From: Chitinophaga sp. | GTDB lineage: Bacteria > Bacteroidota > Bacteroidia > Chitinophagales > Chitinophagaceae | Direction of reading: 5' to 3' | NCBI RefSeq assembly: GCF_017745275.1 | Contig: NZ_JAGHZS010000010.1 | Coordinates: 248,001-312,000 of the forward strand | DNA: 64,000 nt | Shown here: positions 28,441 through 36,295 of the stretch, piece by piece | Layout of the letters: each line of letters starts with the position of its first letter | Numbering within the stretch: the first letter of the stretch is position 1 | Notes under the pieces: generated by a model | What the model was told of the DNA's origin: nothing | Database searches by the model: none | What the model saw: the letters and a program-made list of their open reading frames with translations, nothing else | Program-made: the position numbers and the translations under genes

Positions 28441-29406
28441 ATGCTTAAGCAACTTGAAAAACTATCCGCTTTTATAGGGAATACTCCCCTGATGTCTCTG
28501 AGGAATACCAGAACCCCCTTATATGCCAAATTGGAGTACAACAATTTCTCTGGAAGCTCAAAAGACCGTGCCGGCTATAGTATCGTTTATAATGGGATCA
28601 AGTCGGGACGTATTAATGAAAACACCACCATCATCGCCTCCAGCTCTGGTAACCTTGCAATAGCAGTGGCTTCCATCTGTAAAATGCTCGACCTGAAATT
28701 TATTCCTGTGATCGATCCAAATATCAACAGTGCTTATGAGGAATTACTCAACCTGTTGTCCTATAAGGTGGTGAAAATTACAGAAAGAGATAGCACCGGC
28801 GGGTACCTGCTAACCCGTATAGAAACGGTAAATAAATTGCATGCTGCTACGGAAAATTCATTTATCGCCGATCAATATGGCGATCCGAATAATTATAAAG
28901 GATACTATGGCTTATCAGAAGAGATTCTTCGTTGCCCTGTGCCTGTTGAATATGTTTTCGTGGCAGTAAGCTCCAGTGGTGCTATTACAGGCATCTCCAA
29001 AAGTATTAAAGAAAAAAATCCTGATATCAAAATCATCGGGGTGGATGTGGAAGGTTCCGTGATTTTTAATGCCCCTCCTGTGAAGAGATATATTTCAGGT
29101 ATCGGCGCCAGCCAGGTACCCCCTATTATAAAAAATGCCAGCATCGATGATGTGGTGATTGTATCGCAAACAGATATCATCAAAGGCTGTTTTGAGCTGC
29201 TGAATGAACAGGTGATTTTTGCCGGTGCTTCTTCCGGTGCCGTATACCTGGCAGCTAAAAACTATTTCAACGAAAAATCATATTTAATACCTCCTGTGTC
29301 ATTGTTGATCTTTCCTGATAAAGGACATACTTACCTGGATACTATCTACAATAAGCAATGGGGAGAACAACTGGCAGCTAAATTAGAATCTGCTACCGTC
29401 GCTTAA
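28441..29406 (+). CDS. sbnA: SbnA-like PLP synthase (N-(2-amino-2-carboxyethyl)-L-glutamate synthase)
   Basis: 321 residues of the cysteine synthase fold: early IGNTPL motif, the PLP lysine in SGSSKDRAG, a substrate loop ASSSGN and a C-terminal SSGA phosphate-binding loop. In staphyloferrin B synthesis SbnA condenses O-phospho-L-serine with L-glutamate, and SbnB then releases L-2,3-diaminopropionate. The next gene is the SbnB-like partner 19 bp away, which fixes the assignment far better than homology to cysteine synthases alone. Cytosolic precursor supply for the NRPS. Confidence 0.88.
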   Translation: MLKQLEKLSAFIGNTPLMSLRNTRTPLYAKLEYNNFSGSSKDRAGYSIVYNGIKSGRINENTTIIASSSGNLAIAVASICKMLDLKFIPVIDPNINSAYEELLNLLSYKVVKITERDSTGGYLLTRIETVNKLHAATENSFIADQYGDPNNYKGYYGLSEEILRCPVPVEYVFVAVSSSGAITGISKSIKEKNPDIKIIGVDVEGSVIFNAPPVKRYISGIGASQVPPIIKNASIDDVVIVSQTDIIKGCFELLNEQVIFAGASSGAVYLAAKNYFNEKSYLIPPVSLLIFPDKGHTYLDTIYNKQWGEQLAAKLESATVA

Positions 29407-29425
29407 AATATAAAAGAGTAAAACT

Positions 29426-30394
29426 ATGCTATATCTCAACGCGGATCACATTCATGAAATAGGAATCAACTGGAAGGAGTTAACCAGTGTTATTGCCAAC
29501 GCTACTGCAGCACTTCATGAAAATGACTATTCCCAACCGATTAAGCCCTATCTCCGTTATGGTGATCCGAAAAACAGGATTATTGCTATGCCGGCATACG
29601 TAGGCGGGGAGCTACCCCTGGCTGGTATTAAATGGATCGCCAGTTTTCCTGACAATATTTACAAGAACAAGTTACGGGCACATTCGGTGACTATTTTGAA
29701 TGAACATGATTCGGGAATACCGCTTTGTATTATCAATACTGCTGCCATAAGCGGGATCCGCACTGCTGCAGTTTCCGGTGTTGTACTACAGCGATTCCTG
29801 GCTACCCGGAATACAAACCAGGAGTTTACAGTAGGTATTACCGGGTTTGGCCCGATAGGACGAATGCACCTGAAAATGGTATCCGATATATTAGGTAACC
29901 GTATAGGTAAAGTGTTATTGTATGATATCAATGGGGTAGACCTGTCGCAGGTGGACCCGGTGTTGAGAAGCAAAATAACAGTAGTGGATTCCTGGCAGGA
30001 CAGCTATAAAGTGGCAGATATTTTTATCACCTGTACGGTATCTGCTGCCCCATATGTAGATCTGCCCCCGGTAAAATCTTCTCTTCAGCTCAATGTTTCT
30101 TTACGTGATTATAAAGTAGAAATGATCAGGCATATGGATGTAGTGATTGTAGATGACTGGGAAGAAGTGTGCCGGCAGAATACAGATATAGAAAACATGC
30201 ATAAGGTAATGGGATTGGAAAAAAGTGATACCCTGTCTATTTCGGATATTGTTTGTAAGGATGTATTGAAAGAAAAGGACGATGCTGTAGTAATGTTTAA
30301 CCCAATGGGCATGGCTATTTTTGATATCGCCATAGGGGGATATTATTACCACGAAGCGATTAGAAAGAATATTGGCGTAGTGATGCCGGATTAA
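29426..30394 (+). CDS. sbnB: SbnB-like dehydrogenase (ornithine cyclodeaminase family), diaminopropionate-forming
   Basis: 322 residues of the ornithine cyclodeaminase/mu-crystallin family with an NAD-binding glycine motif GFGPIG near residue 140. SbnB oxidatively splits the SbnA product into L-2,3-diaminopropionate, 2-oxoglutarate and NADH. The SbnA-SbnB pair is a recognised signature of diaminopropionate supply in siderophore and NRPS clusters. The acidic-pocket A domain in the first NRPS is the natural consumer (inference). True ornithine cyclodeaminase activity is the alternative but the SbnA partner argues against it. Confidence 0.88.
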   Translation: MLYLNADHIHEIGINWKELTSVIANATAALHENDYSQPIKPYLRYGDPKNRIIAMPAYVGGELPLAGIKWIASFPDNIYKNKLRAHSVTILNEHDSGIPLCIINTAAISGIRTAAVSGVVLQRFLATRNTNQEFTVGITGFGPIGRMHLKMVSDILGNRIGKVLLYDINGVDLSQVDPVLRSKITVVDSWQDSYKVADIFITCTVSAAPYVDLPPVKSSLQLNVSLRDYKVEMIRHMDVVIVDDWEEVCRQNTDIENMHKVMGLEKSDTLSISDIVCKDVLKEKDDAVVMFNPMGMAIFDIAIGGYYYHEAIRKNIGVVMPD

Positions 30395-30512
30395 TTGCGT
30401 GTTTTCAAAACAGATCATAGCATTGCTTAATCATATCTTCTCCATCAATTTAACTATTAGAATAACACACCTGTTAAACACTCAATTCTTTATTTACCCT
30501 TAATCATTATTC

Positions 30513-32057
30513 ATGAAAATTTCTTATTTATTTGCAGCGGGTATTTTCTTTTCAGCATTTGTTTCCTGTAGCAGACCGGAAACAACGCTGATTAGTACAC
30601 CTGCGGATAGCAACCCACAGGAAGTAATACCAAAATCTGCGATCAATGCCACGGTCAACGAACAACTGCGCAAAACCGGCCGCTTCGACTGGAAAGTAGT
30701 AAGCGATAATGTGGCCTGGAGTGCACTGGTACAAGGCGATAGCATTTTATCTGTTGGATACCAGCCTGCTGACGTACAGAATGTTGGTCAAACGATTGAT
30801 AAAATCGATATCCGCAGCCAGAGCTGGGATGCCGCCAGGCAACAGGTATTAAGCATTATTGCTGAAAAGGAAAAACAAACAGGTAAGTTAGCAGAAAACC
30901 TGGTTACTTACCAGTCTCAGAAGCTGCCTGTTTTTTATGTGAAAGCAAGCCGCCTGGCAACCATAAAAGCACTGCGGGCATCAAAGCTGGTGCGTTATGT
31001 GGAGCCGGTAGGTTATGGAAAGTATATGAATACGAATAGCGGAGGTACCGCCATATCTACACCCCACACAGAATCAGGGTTTCTCACTTTCGGATGTGAT
31101 GATAATCTGCCTAAAACTAATCTTGTAGCCGGTGTTGACTATATAAACATCACGCCTGGTGCCAAACAATCCTGGAACTATGCTTATCATCATATTCCCG
31201 AAGCATGGACCAAATCTACCGGCAGTAATGTAAAAGTGATGCTGATAGACACTGGTGTAAGTCCGGACCAGGCTAACCTGGGAAGCGCTTTCAACCAGGG
31301 TGCTTCAACCGGCAGGACCATAGAAAAAATAGCTACTTTCCCTGGCGGCACACCTGCTGATGTATGTGGTCACGGTACTAAAATGGCCGGTGTGATTGCT
31401 GCACCAAGAGGAGTGAGCGGCAGCAGTGCAGGTATTGCTTATAACAGTAACCTGATAACAGTACATGCGGCAGAAAATGTAATCATCCTGTCTACTGAAA
31501 CAGTACAGGGCGTGGGTGATGCGTACGTAGCAGGTGGTGATAATGCCGATGTGAAAATCATCAGCATGAGCCTGGGAACACTCTTTGCTTTTGGCCACAT
31601 TACCGATGGTATCAACTATGCATACAATAAAGGCAAGCTGATGTTCTGTGCCGCAGGTACTACCACCGCAGGACTGGGTTCAGCAATTGGCGTAGTGTAT
31701 CCTGCTTATTTGCCACAGGTGCAGGCTGTAACAGGTGTAACCGATAACGGTATCACCCCTTGCGAAGATTGCCACACCGGAGCAGAGGTAGCTTTTGACA
31801 TCATCATGGAAAAATCCGGCACCGGCGTTAACCCACTTACCACTACTGCAACCGGCAATGCGCCTAATACAGTGGGAGGATCTTCAGTGGCTACAGCTAG
31901 TTGTTCGGCTATTGCAGCCCTGGTATGGAGCAAGTATCCTACTTATCCGAGAGATAGTATTGTAGCCAGGATGAAGCGCGCTTCCAGCAATTATCCTAAT
32001 AGGAATGGTACCCTGGGATGGGGCGTTGTGAATGCTGACCTGGCTGTTGGCAATTAA
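30513..32057 (+). CDS. Subtilisin-like (S8) serine protease, predicted lipoprotein
   Basis: 514 residues. The N-terminus is a lipoprotein signal with cleavage before Cys19 (FVSC). A pro-region of ~200 residues follows, then the catalytic domain: Asp246 in LIDTG, His287 in GHGT and Ser458 in GGSSVATA. The last motif departs from the usual GTSMAxP by lacking the proline. Being lipidated it should act at the cell surface or in the periplasm. It sits between diaminopropionate and phosphopantetheinyl transferase genes, so a role in maturation, release or self-resistance of the NRPS peptide is possible but unproven; a passenger gene is the alternative. Confidence 0.88.
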   Translation: MKISYLFAAGIFFSAFVSCSRPETTLISTPADSNPQEVIPKSAINATVNEQLRKTGRFDWKVVSDNVAWSALVQGDSILSVGYQPADVQNVGQTIDKIDIRSQSWDAARQQVLSIIAEKEKQTGKLAENLVTYQSQKLPVFYVKASRLATIKALRASKLVRYVEPVGYGKYMNTNSGGTAISTPHTESGFLTFGCDDNLPKTNLVAGVDYINITPGAKQSWNYAYHHIPEAWTKSTGSNVKVMLIDTGVSPDQANLGSAFNQGASTGRTIEKIATFPGGTPADVCGHGTKMAGVIAAPRGVSGSSAGIAYNSNLITVHAAENVIILSTETVQGVGDAYVAGGDNADVKIISMSLGTLFAFGHITDGINYAYNKGKLMFCAAGTTTAGLGSAIGVVYPAYLPQVQAVTGVTDNGITPCEDCHTGAEVAFDIIMEKSGTGVNPLTTTATGNAPNTVGGSSVATASCSAIAALVWSKYPTYPRDSIVARMKRASSNYPNRNGTLGWGVVNADLAVGN

Positions 32058-32098
32058 TAGTCTATTCTTTTGTTTCTTGGTGGAGATGGAACATAAGG

Positions 32099-32128
32099 AC
32101 GCACCCCGGCATCGGATCGGGGGCGTAC
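32099..32128 (+). terminator. Imperfect hairpin after the subtilase gene
   Basis: ACGCaCCCC and GGGGgCGT pair around an 11-nt loop with one mismatch. There is no good T-run behind it, so termination is weak or it is only a structured spacer. Confidence 0.3.
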
Positions 32129-32185
32129 TTATTGTTATAATAAAATAGTCCATTGGTCTTTATAGCCGAAATTATTTTGTTCGCA

Positions 32186-32860
32186 ATGTATATCCAGCAG
32201 ACGGCTCCGGTTATTTATTATACTTATTATAATACGCCATTGCCAGCGGCACATTTTTCCTGGTTGCTGAAGATGCTGCCGGAACAAATGAGAGAGAAAA
32301 TCTGCAAATTCAGAAGATGGGAAGACGCACATGCGAGCCTCCTGGGCAGATTATTGTTATTGCAGGCACTGGCGAAGGCGAATTGTGAGCAGGCAATTAA
32401 CAATATCGCCTATACGAATTATGGCCGCCCATATATTCCTGGTATGCCGGATTTTAGTATTTCGCATTCCGGTCACCTGGTGGTTTGTGCCGTAGGTGCT
32501 ACCGGCCGGATAGGCATTGATGTAGAAATGCACGCGCCTATCCAGGTCGCTGAATATTGTAACCAGTTTTCTGCAGAAGAATGGTGTAACATTCAACACG
32601 CTGGTGATCCGGAATTAGTCTTTTATAAATACTGGACAAAAAAGGAAGCGATTCTTAAAGCAGATGGAAGAGGTATTAGTTTATCATTATCCTCCCTTCA
32701 TGTGGCAGAGAATGAGATAGCTTGTCTGGATGGCCGTAAGTGGTATGTGAATACCGTGGATGTTTTCGAAAATTATAGTTGTCATTTCGGATCGGATATC
32801 AAACATCATCAATATGCGCTCATGAAGGTTGATTTTGTGGGAGCAAAAATGCCGGTATAA
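32186..32860 (+). CDS. 4'-phosphopantetheinyl transferase, Sfp type
   Basis: 224 residues with the two family signatures: IGIDVEM (magnesium-binding Asp and Glu) near the middle and WTKKEAILKADGRG after it. It transfers phosphopantetheine from coenzyme A to the serine of the PCP domains of both synthetases, turning them from apo to holo form. The ATG at 32186 is chosen; an in-frame TTG at 32153 would add 11 hydrophobic residues with no family support. A dedicated transferase in the cluster makes it independent of the primary-metabolism enzyme. Confidence 0.93.
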   Translation: MYIQQTAPVIYYTYYNTPLPAAHFSWLLKMLPEQMREKICKFRRWEDAHASLLGRLLLLQALAKANCEQAINNIAYTNYGRPYIPGMPDFSISHSGHLVVCAVGATGRIGIDVEMHAPIQVAEYCNQFSAEEWCNIQHAGDPELVFYKYWTKKEAILKADGRGISLSLSSLHVAENEIACLDGRKWYVNTVDVFENYSCHFGSDIKHHQYALMKVDFVGAKMPV

Positions 32861-33348
32861 ATAATCAGCTGATTTTACGACTGCATTTATATTTCACCGG
32901 ATTTTACTTCCTGGATAATGATGGGCCGGTATTATTTTTAATAATTATTTTTTATTGGTTTTATTTTGATGGATAAAATTATTATCACTAGTTTCATGTA
33001 CCTAAAACTGATATCCGTGCCGTTTATTGTTTGATCAAACAATACTTGAAGTATGTTTTAACATTTAAAATATAAACCCTCAGAAAAACGACCCTCTTAC
33101 TATTTATGAAGAACTGTTAATGCTATCCAAAAACCTTGTGTTGAATTATATGTGGCTCGTATAATTAACCCAATGTTGCTTTTAATGAGTTGAAATTTTA
33201 AAGAATGTGCCGGAAACCACTCACATTGTCGACCGCTGTATCTCATCTATAGCAGCAGTATCTCATTACGCTGTTATTTAGACCCGACAGGTATCTGTAC
33301 ATCTTTGTTAACTATTATCTACAAAACTGTTATTTGAAACTTTTCCGT
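32861..33348 (+). other. Gene-free AT-rich stretch before the NusG paralogue
   Basis: About 490 bp without a supported gene. The only clear element is the 20-bp palindrome at 33025-33044. A convincing TTG/TAnnTTTG pair is not found. Confidence 0.5.
33025..33044. promoter_or_regulatory. Perfect 20-bp palindrome upstream of the NusG paralogue
   Basis: Arms TATTGTTTGA and TCAAACAATA are exact reverse complements with no spacer. It lies ~305 bp before the antiterminator ATG and looks like an operator for a dimeric regulator; as there is no loop it is unlikely to be an RNA hairpin. Confidence 0.5.
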
Positions 33349-33867
33349 ATGAACACCCCCATTTCCGGATGGTATGTTATTTATACCAGGCCAAGACATG
33401 AGAAGAAAGTTGCTGTCCAGTTATCGCAGGCAAATATTGTGTTTTTTTTACCTACACTGAAGACACTCCGCGTATACAAGGACAGGAAGAGAAATATTGA
33501 CGCACCACTTTTTCCGTCGTATATTTTCATTTATGTAAATGACCTGGATGAATATTACAGGGCATTAAGCATCAATGGGACGCTTTACTATGTGCGGTCG
33601 GGAGATAAAGTAGCGAAAGTAAGCGAAACCGTGATCCATAATATCCGTTTATTACTGGCAGAAGGAAATGACCAGGATATAGAGGTATCCGATGCTTATT
33701 TCCGGCCGGGAAAACAGGTGTTGATCAAAGACGGTATAATGACCGGGCTTTACGGAGAAATTGTAGAGTTCAAAGGAACCCGGAAAATTTTGATAAGGAT
33801 CACGCTGATGCGGCGGAATATCCTGGTAACGTTGCCTTGCAATGACCTGGTAGCTGATCCTGTATGA
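33349..33867 (+). CDS. NusG-like transcription antiterminator (UpxY/LoaP-type paralogue)
   Basis: 172 residues: an N-terminal NusG domain starting GWYVIYTRPRHEKKVA and a C-terminal KOW-like segment around GIMTGLYGEIVEFKG. Specialised NusG paralogues (UpxY in Bacteroides capsule loci, LoaP in antibiotic loci) let RNA polymerase read through terminators in long operons. Here it stands at the 3' end of the NRPS region rather than in front of a target operon, with no co-directional gene after it. The ATG at 33349 is preferred; a TTG at 33334 is possible. Target inferred: the NRPS and/or tailoring operon, which contains an internal terminator. Confidence 0.88.
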   Translation: MNTPISGWYVIYTRPRHEKKVAVQLSQANIVFFLPTLKTLRVYKDRKRNIDAPLFPSYIFIYVNDLDEYYRALSINGTLYYVRSGDKVAKVSETVIHNIRLLLAEGNDQDIEVSDAYFRPGKQVLIKDGIMTGLYGEIVEFKGTRKILIRITLMRRNILVTLPCNDLVADPV

Positions 33868-33907
33868 ATGGGCCCCGATGCATGTATTTATTCCTACTTA
33901 TAATGAT

Positions 33908-33945
33908 GGTGGCGATTTTCCCTTTACCGGGAACTGATCGCCACC
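33908..33945. terminator. Hairpin between convergent genes
   Basis: GGTGGCGAT (33908-33916) and ATCGCCACC (33937-33945) are perfect complements and enclose an inner TTCCC/GGGAA helix. No clear T-run, but the position between the NusG paralogue and the response regulator fits a shared terminator. Confidence 0.6.
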
Positions 33946-33958
33946 AATAAACTATTTC

Positions 33959-34654
33959 CTATCCTGCAGATAATAGCAGTTTATAACCAATGCCTCTCAG
34001 GTTCATGATACTGATATTTTTCTCAGCAGAAAGTCGTTTCCTGATTTGTGTGAGATGAACATCCATGCTACGTGAAGTATAATAGTCATCATTGCCCCAG
34101 ATCTTCTGCAGCAGTACACTGCGTTCCACAATCTGGTTAACATTCAGTACCAGGATCTCCAGCAGGATGGTTTCCTTGTAAGAGAGGATGAACCTGTTGG
34201 TGGAAGTGATCAGTGTTTGATGTGTGGTATCCAGCGTACAGGCTCCGAAATGATAGATCTCCCTTTTGGAGGTAACCTCATTGTTGTTGAATCTCGTCAG
34301 CAGGGCATCAATCCTGATTAAAAGCTCATCGATGCTGAAGGGCTTTCTGAGATAATCATTTCCTCCATGCCTGAACCCTTTCACAATATCTTCCGTTTGT
34401 ACTTTGGCACTAAGGAAGATAATAGGGATTTCTTTCGTCAGGCCTCTTACCTGTCCCGCCAGGTCATATCCATTAATTCCTGGCAGCATTACATCCAGTA
34501 AGCAAAGATCAGGCTGCCAGGCGGTAAATTGCTCAAAAAAGACCGCGCCACTGTCTATATGCAATACGTCATAACCGCCTGTTTTTAATCCGTCGCAGAC
34601 AATTTTAGCCAGAAATGGTTCGTCTTCTGCATACATTATTTTATATTTCCTCAT
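33959..34654 (-). CDS. OmpR-family response regulator
   Basis: 231 residues: a receiver domain with acidic pocket EDE near residue 16, phospho-acceptor Asp in LCLLDVMLPG and the conserved Lys in FLSAK, then a winged-helix DNA-binding domain ending in RGIGYKLL. Overlaps the kinase gene upstream by 14 bp, so the two are co-translated. Likely binds the TTAAC repeats in front of the divergent receptor gene at 36.3 kb (inference from position and repeat architecture). Confidence 0.95.
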   Translation of the reverse strand: MRKYKIMYAEDEPFLAKIVCDGLKTGGYDVLHIDSGAVFFEQFTAWQPDLCLLDVMLPGINGYDLAGQVRGLTKEIPIIFLSAKVQTEDIVKGFRHGGNDYLRKPFSIDELLIRIDALLTRFNNNEVTSKREIYHFGACTLDTTHQTLITSTNRFILSYKETILLEILVLNVNQIVERSVLLQKIWGNDDYYTSRSMDVHLTQIRKRLSAEKNISIMNLRGIGYKLLLSAG

Positions 34655-36086
34655 ACAGCGGGAATTGAATGATAAATGTGCTTCCGTATCCTTTATTGCT
34701 TTGTACCTTAATAGTAGCCCCGTGTTGTTGTAATATCTCCTTCACATAATGTAAGCCCAGGCCGCTTCCCTTGGTGTTATGGACGTCGAAGTCAGGTATC
34801 CGGAAGAATCGTTCAAATATTTTTTTATGGTAGATGGGGGCAATACCAATTCCATTATCTTTTACAGATATCACCACGCGGCTATCTTTTGTTTTGCAGG
34901 TGATATGGATCTGCGGCGCCTCTTCGGTATATTTAAGTGCATTATCCAGTACATTTACGAATACATTCCCCAGGTGTATGCGGTCGCCCATTACTATGAT
35001 GGGTTGCTGACAGGGGTCGAAATGAATAGTCGCCTTTTTTTTCTGGCGTAAGAGCGCTAAAGAATTGATCACATGCTGTATCAACAGTGGCAGATCAACA
35101 GGCTCAATGTGAAGTGTAAGTGCAGTTCCCTCCTCCGGCTTTAGGTTTAATATTTTTTCTATCATGAAGTTAAGCCGTTCTAACTCCATCTGGCTCATAT
35201 GTATATACTCATAGAGCTGTTCCGGGTTATTTTCCATTTTATATTTAACAATAGACTCCAGTGCAACGGATATCGTGGCAACGGGTGTTTTAAATTCATG
35301 GGTCATATTACTGATAAAACCGAGTCGTTCCTGTGAAAATAGCTGCTGCAGGCGGATGAAGCGAAGCAGGAAGTAAAATGCAAAGGAAATGATAAGCGTT
35401 GTAATGAGATTGGAAAGCAGGAAATACCTGAGCAGATACCAGACCGGCATGCTGAGAGAAGGGATGAAGAGCCGGTATTTGGCGAAATGATGTAAGTTGT
35501 ATGAATAACTATTGCTCCGGAAATCAGCGTTTTTAACCGGATTGTTTTGCGGGTAGCCAGGTAGCAATGTATCCTTTCCATAACTGTATAAAGCATAGGT
35601 GGAAGAGGAAATGTTAGCCGTAGCGCTCAGCTTTTCCCGTATCAGGGAATCCATGAAATGGAGTGACTCCACATCCTGTGGGCTCTGGAACGCCTGCTCC
35701 TGGAAGTTTTCCCGTTTATTGGATGCCGGCTCCTGGTGCGACTTCAACTTGAACCGGAGACTGAATTCTATGGAGTCGGGAGTAATATCGTAGTCGAAAC
35801 TACTTCTTAGGCCTCCGATTTTACTATTATCAAAGGCATTTCTAAGCTGCCCCCATTGCGGCGAAAGTAGGAATTGCCGAAAGCTTTCGTTGGCAATATT
35901 ACTGCCTCCCAGCGATTGATATATAGATATTAATGACGCCTCGTTTACAATGTTCTCCAGTTGTTGTTTCAATTGTTTTTTCTGGGAATGAAAAGTAGTG
36001 TGAATCCATAGAGCCTGGAACGTACAGCATAATAGCATACAAATCGCTACGAAATGATAAATGTACTTTGGTTGATAAAGGCGCAT
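34641..36086 (-). CDS. Sensor histidine kinase with periplasmic loop
   Basis: 481 residues: membrane segments near residues 10-28 and 215-240 flank a periplasmic sensor domain of ~185 residues; then the dimerisation helix with phospho-acceptor His in MTHEFKTP, and an ATPase domain with N box, DNGIGI and GSGLGLHYV motifs. The periplasmic domain resembles no ligand-binder I recognise. Arrangement kinase-regulator next to a divergent TonB-type receptor is common in Bacteroidota and resembles RprX/RprY style systems. Confidence 0.94.
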   Translation of the reverse strand: MRLYQPKYIYHFVAICMLLCCTFQALWIHTTFHSQKKQLKQQLENIVNEASLISIYQSLGGSNIANESFRQFLLSPQWGQLRNAFDNSKIGGLRSSFDYDITPDSIEFSLRFKLKSHQEPASNKRENFQEQAFQSPQDVESLHFMDSLIREKLSATANISSSTYALYSYGKDTLLPGYPQNNPVKNADFRSNSYSYNLHHFAKYRLFIPSLSMPVWYLLRYFLLSNLITTLIISFAFYFLLRFIRLQQLFSQERLGFISNMTHEFKTPVATISVALESIVKYKMENNPEQLYEYIHMSQMELERLNFMIEKILNLKPEEGTALTLHIEPVDLPLLIQHVINSLALLRQKKKATIHFDPCQQPIIVMGDRIHLGNVFVNVLDNALKYTEEAPQIHITCKTKDSRVVISVKDNGIGIAPIYHKKIFERFFRIPDFDVHNTKGSGLGLHYVKEILQQHGATIKVQSNKGYGSTFIIQFPLYEEI

Positions 36087-36225
36087 ATTATCGCAGGTAA
36101 AACAGGGTATTTAAAAATCGTTGAGATAGATCGGGCAATGGACCTGTCGGTATATCCGGGTTAACACGTCTGATCTGCTTCGTCCTTAAAAATAGTAAAT
36201 TTTCATCATTCAGGGAGCTGTATAC

Positions 36226-36280
36226 TTAACTCTATTTAACAAATCTTAACACCCCTTAAGATTTAAAAATAATAGGTTCG
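36226..36280 (+). promoter_or_regulatory. TTAAC repeat array and -7-like element in front of the receptor gene
   Basis: TTAAC occurs at 36226, 36236 and 36246, exactly 10 bp apart. The last copy is part of a perfect inverted repeat AAATCTTAA (36241-36249), 6-nt spacer, TTAAGATTT (36256-36264). A -7-like TAGGTTCG lies at 36273-36280, 16 bp before the ATG, with no TTG at the right distance. Tandem repeats at helical period directly upstream of a weak promoter fit activation by an OmpR-family regulator, here the neighbouring one. Confidence 0.6.
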
Positions 36281-36295
36281 AAGAAATTAAGCGGA

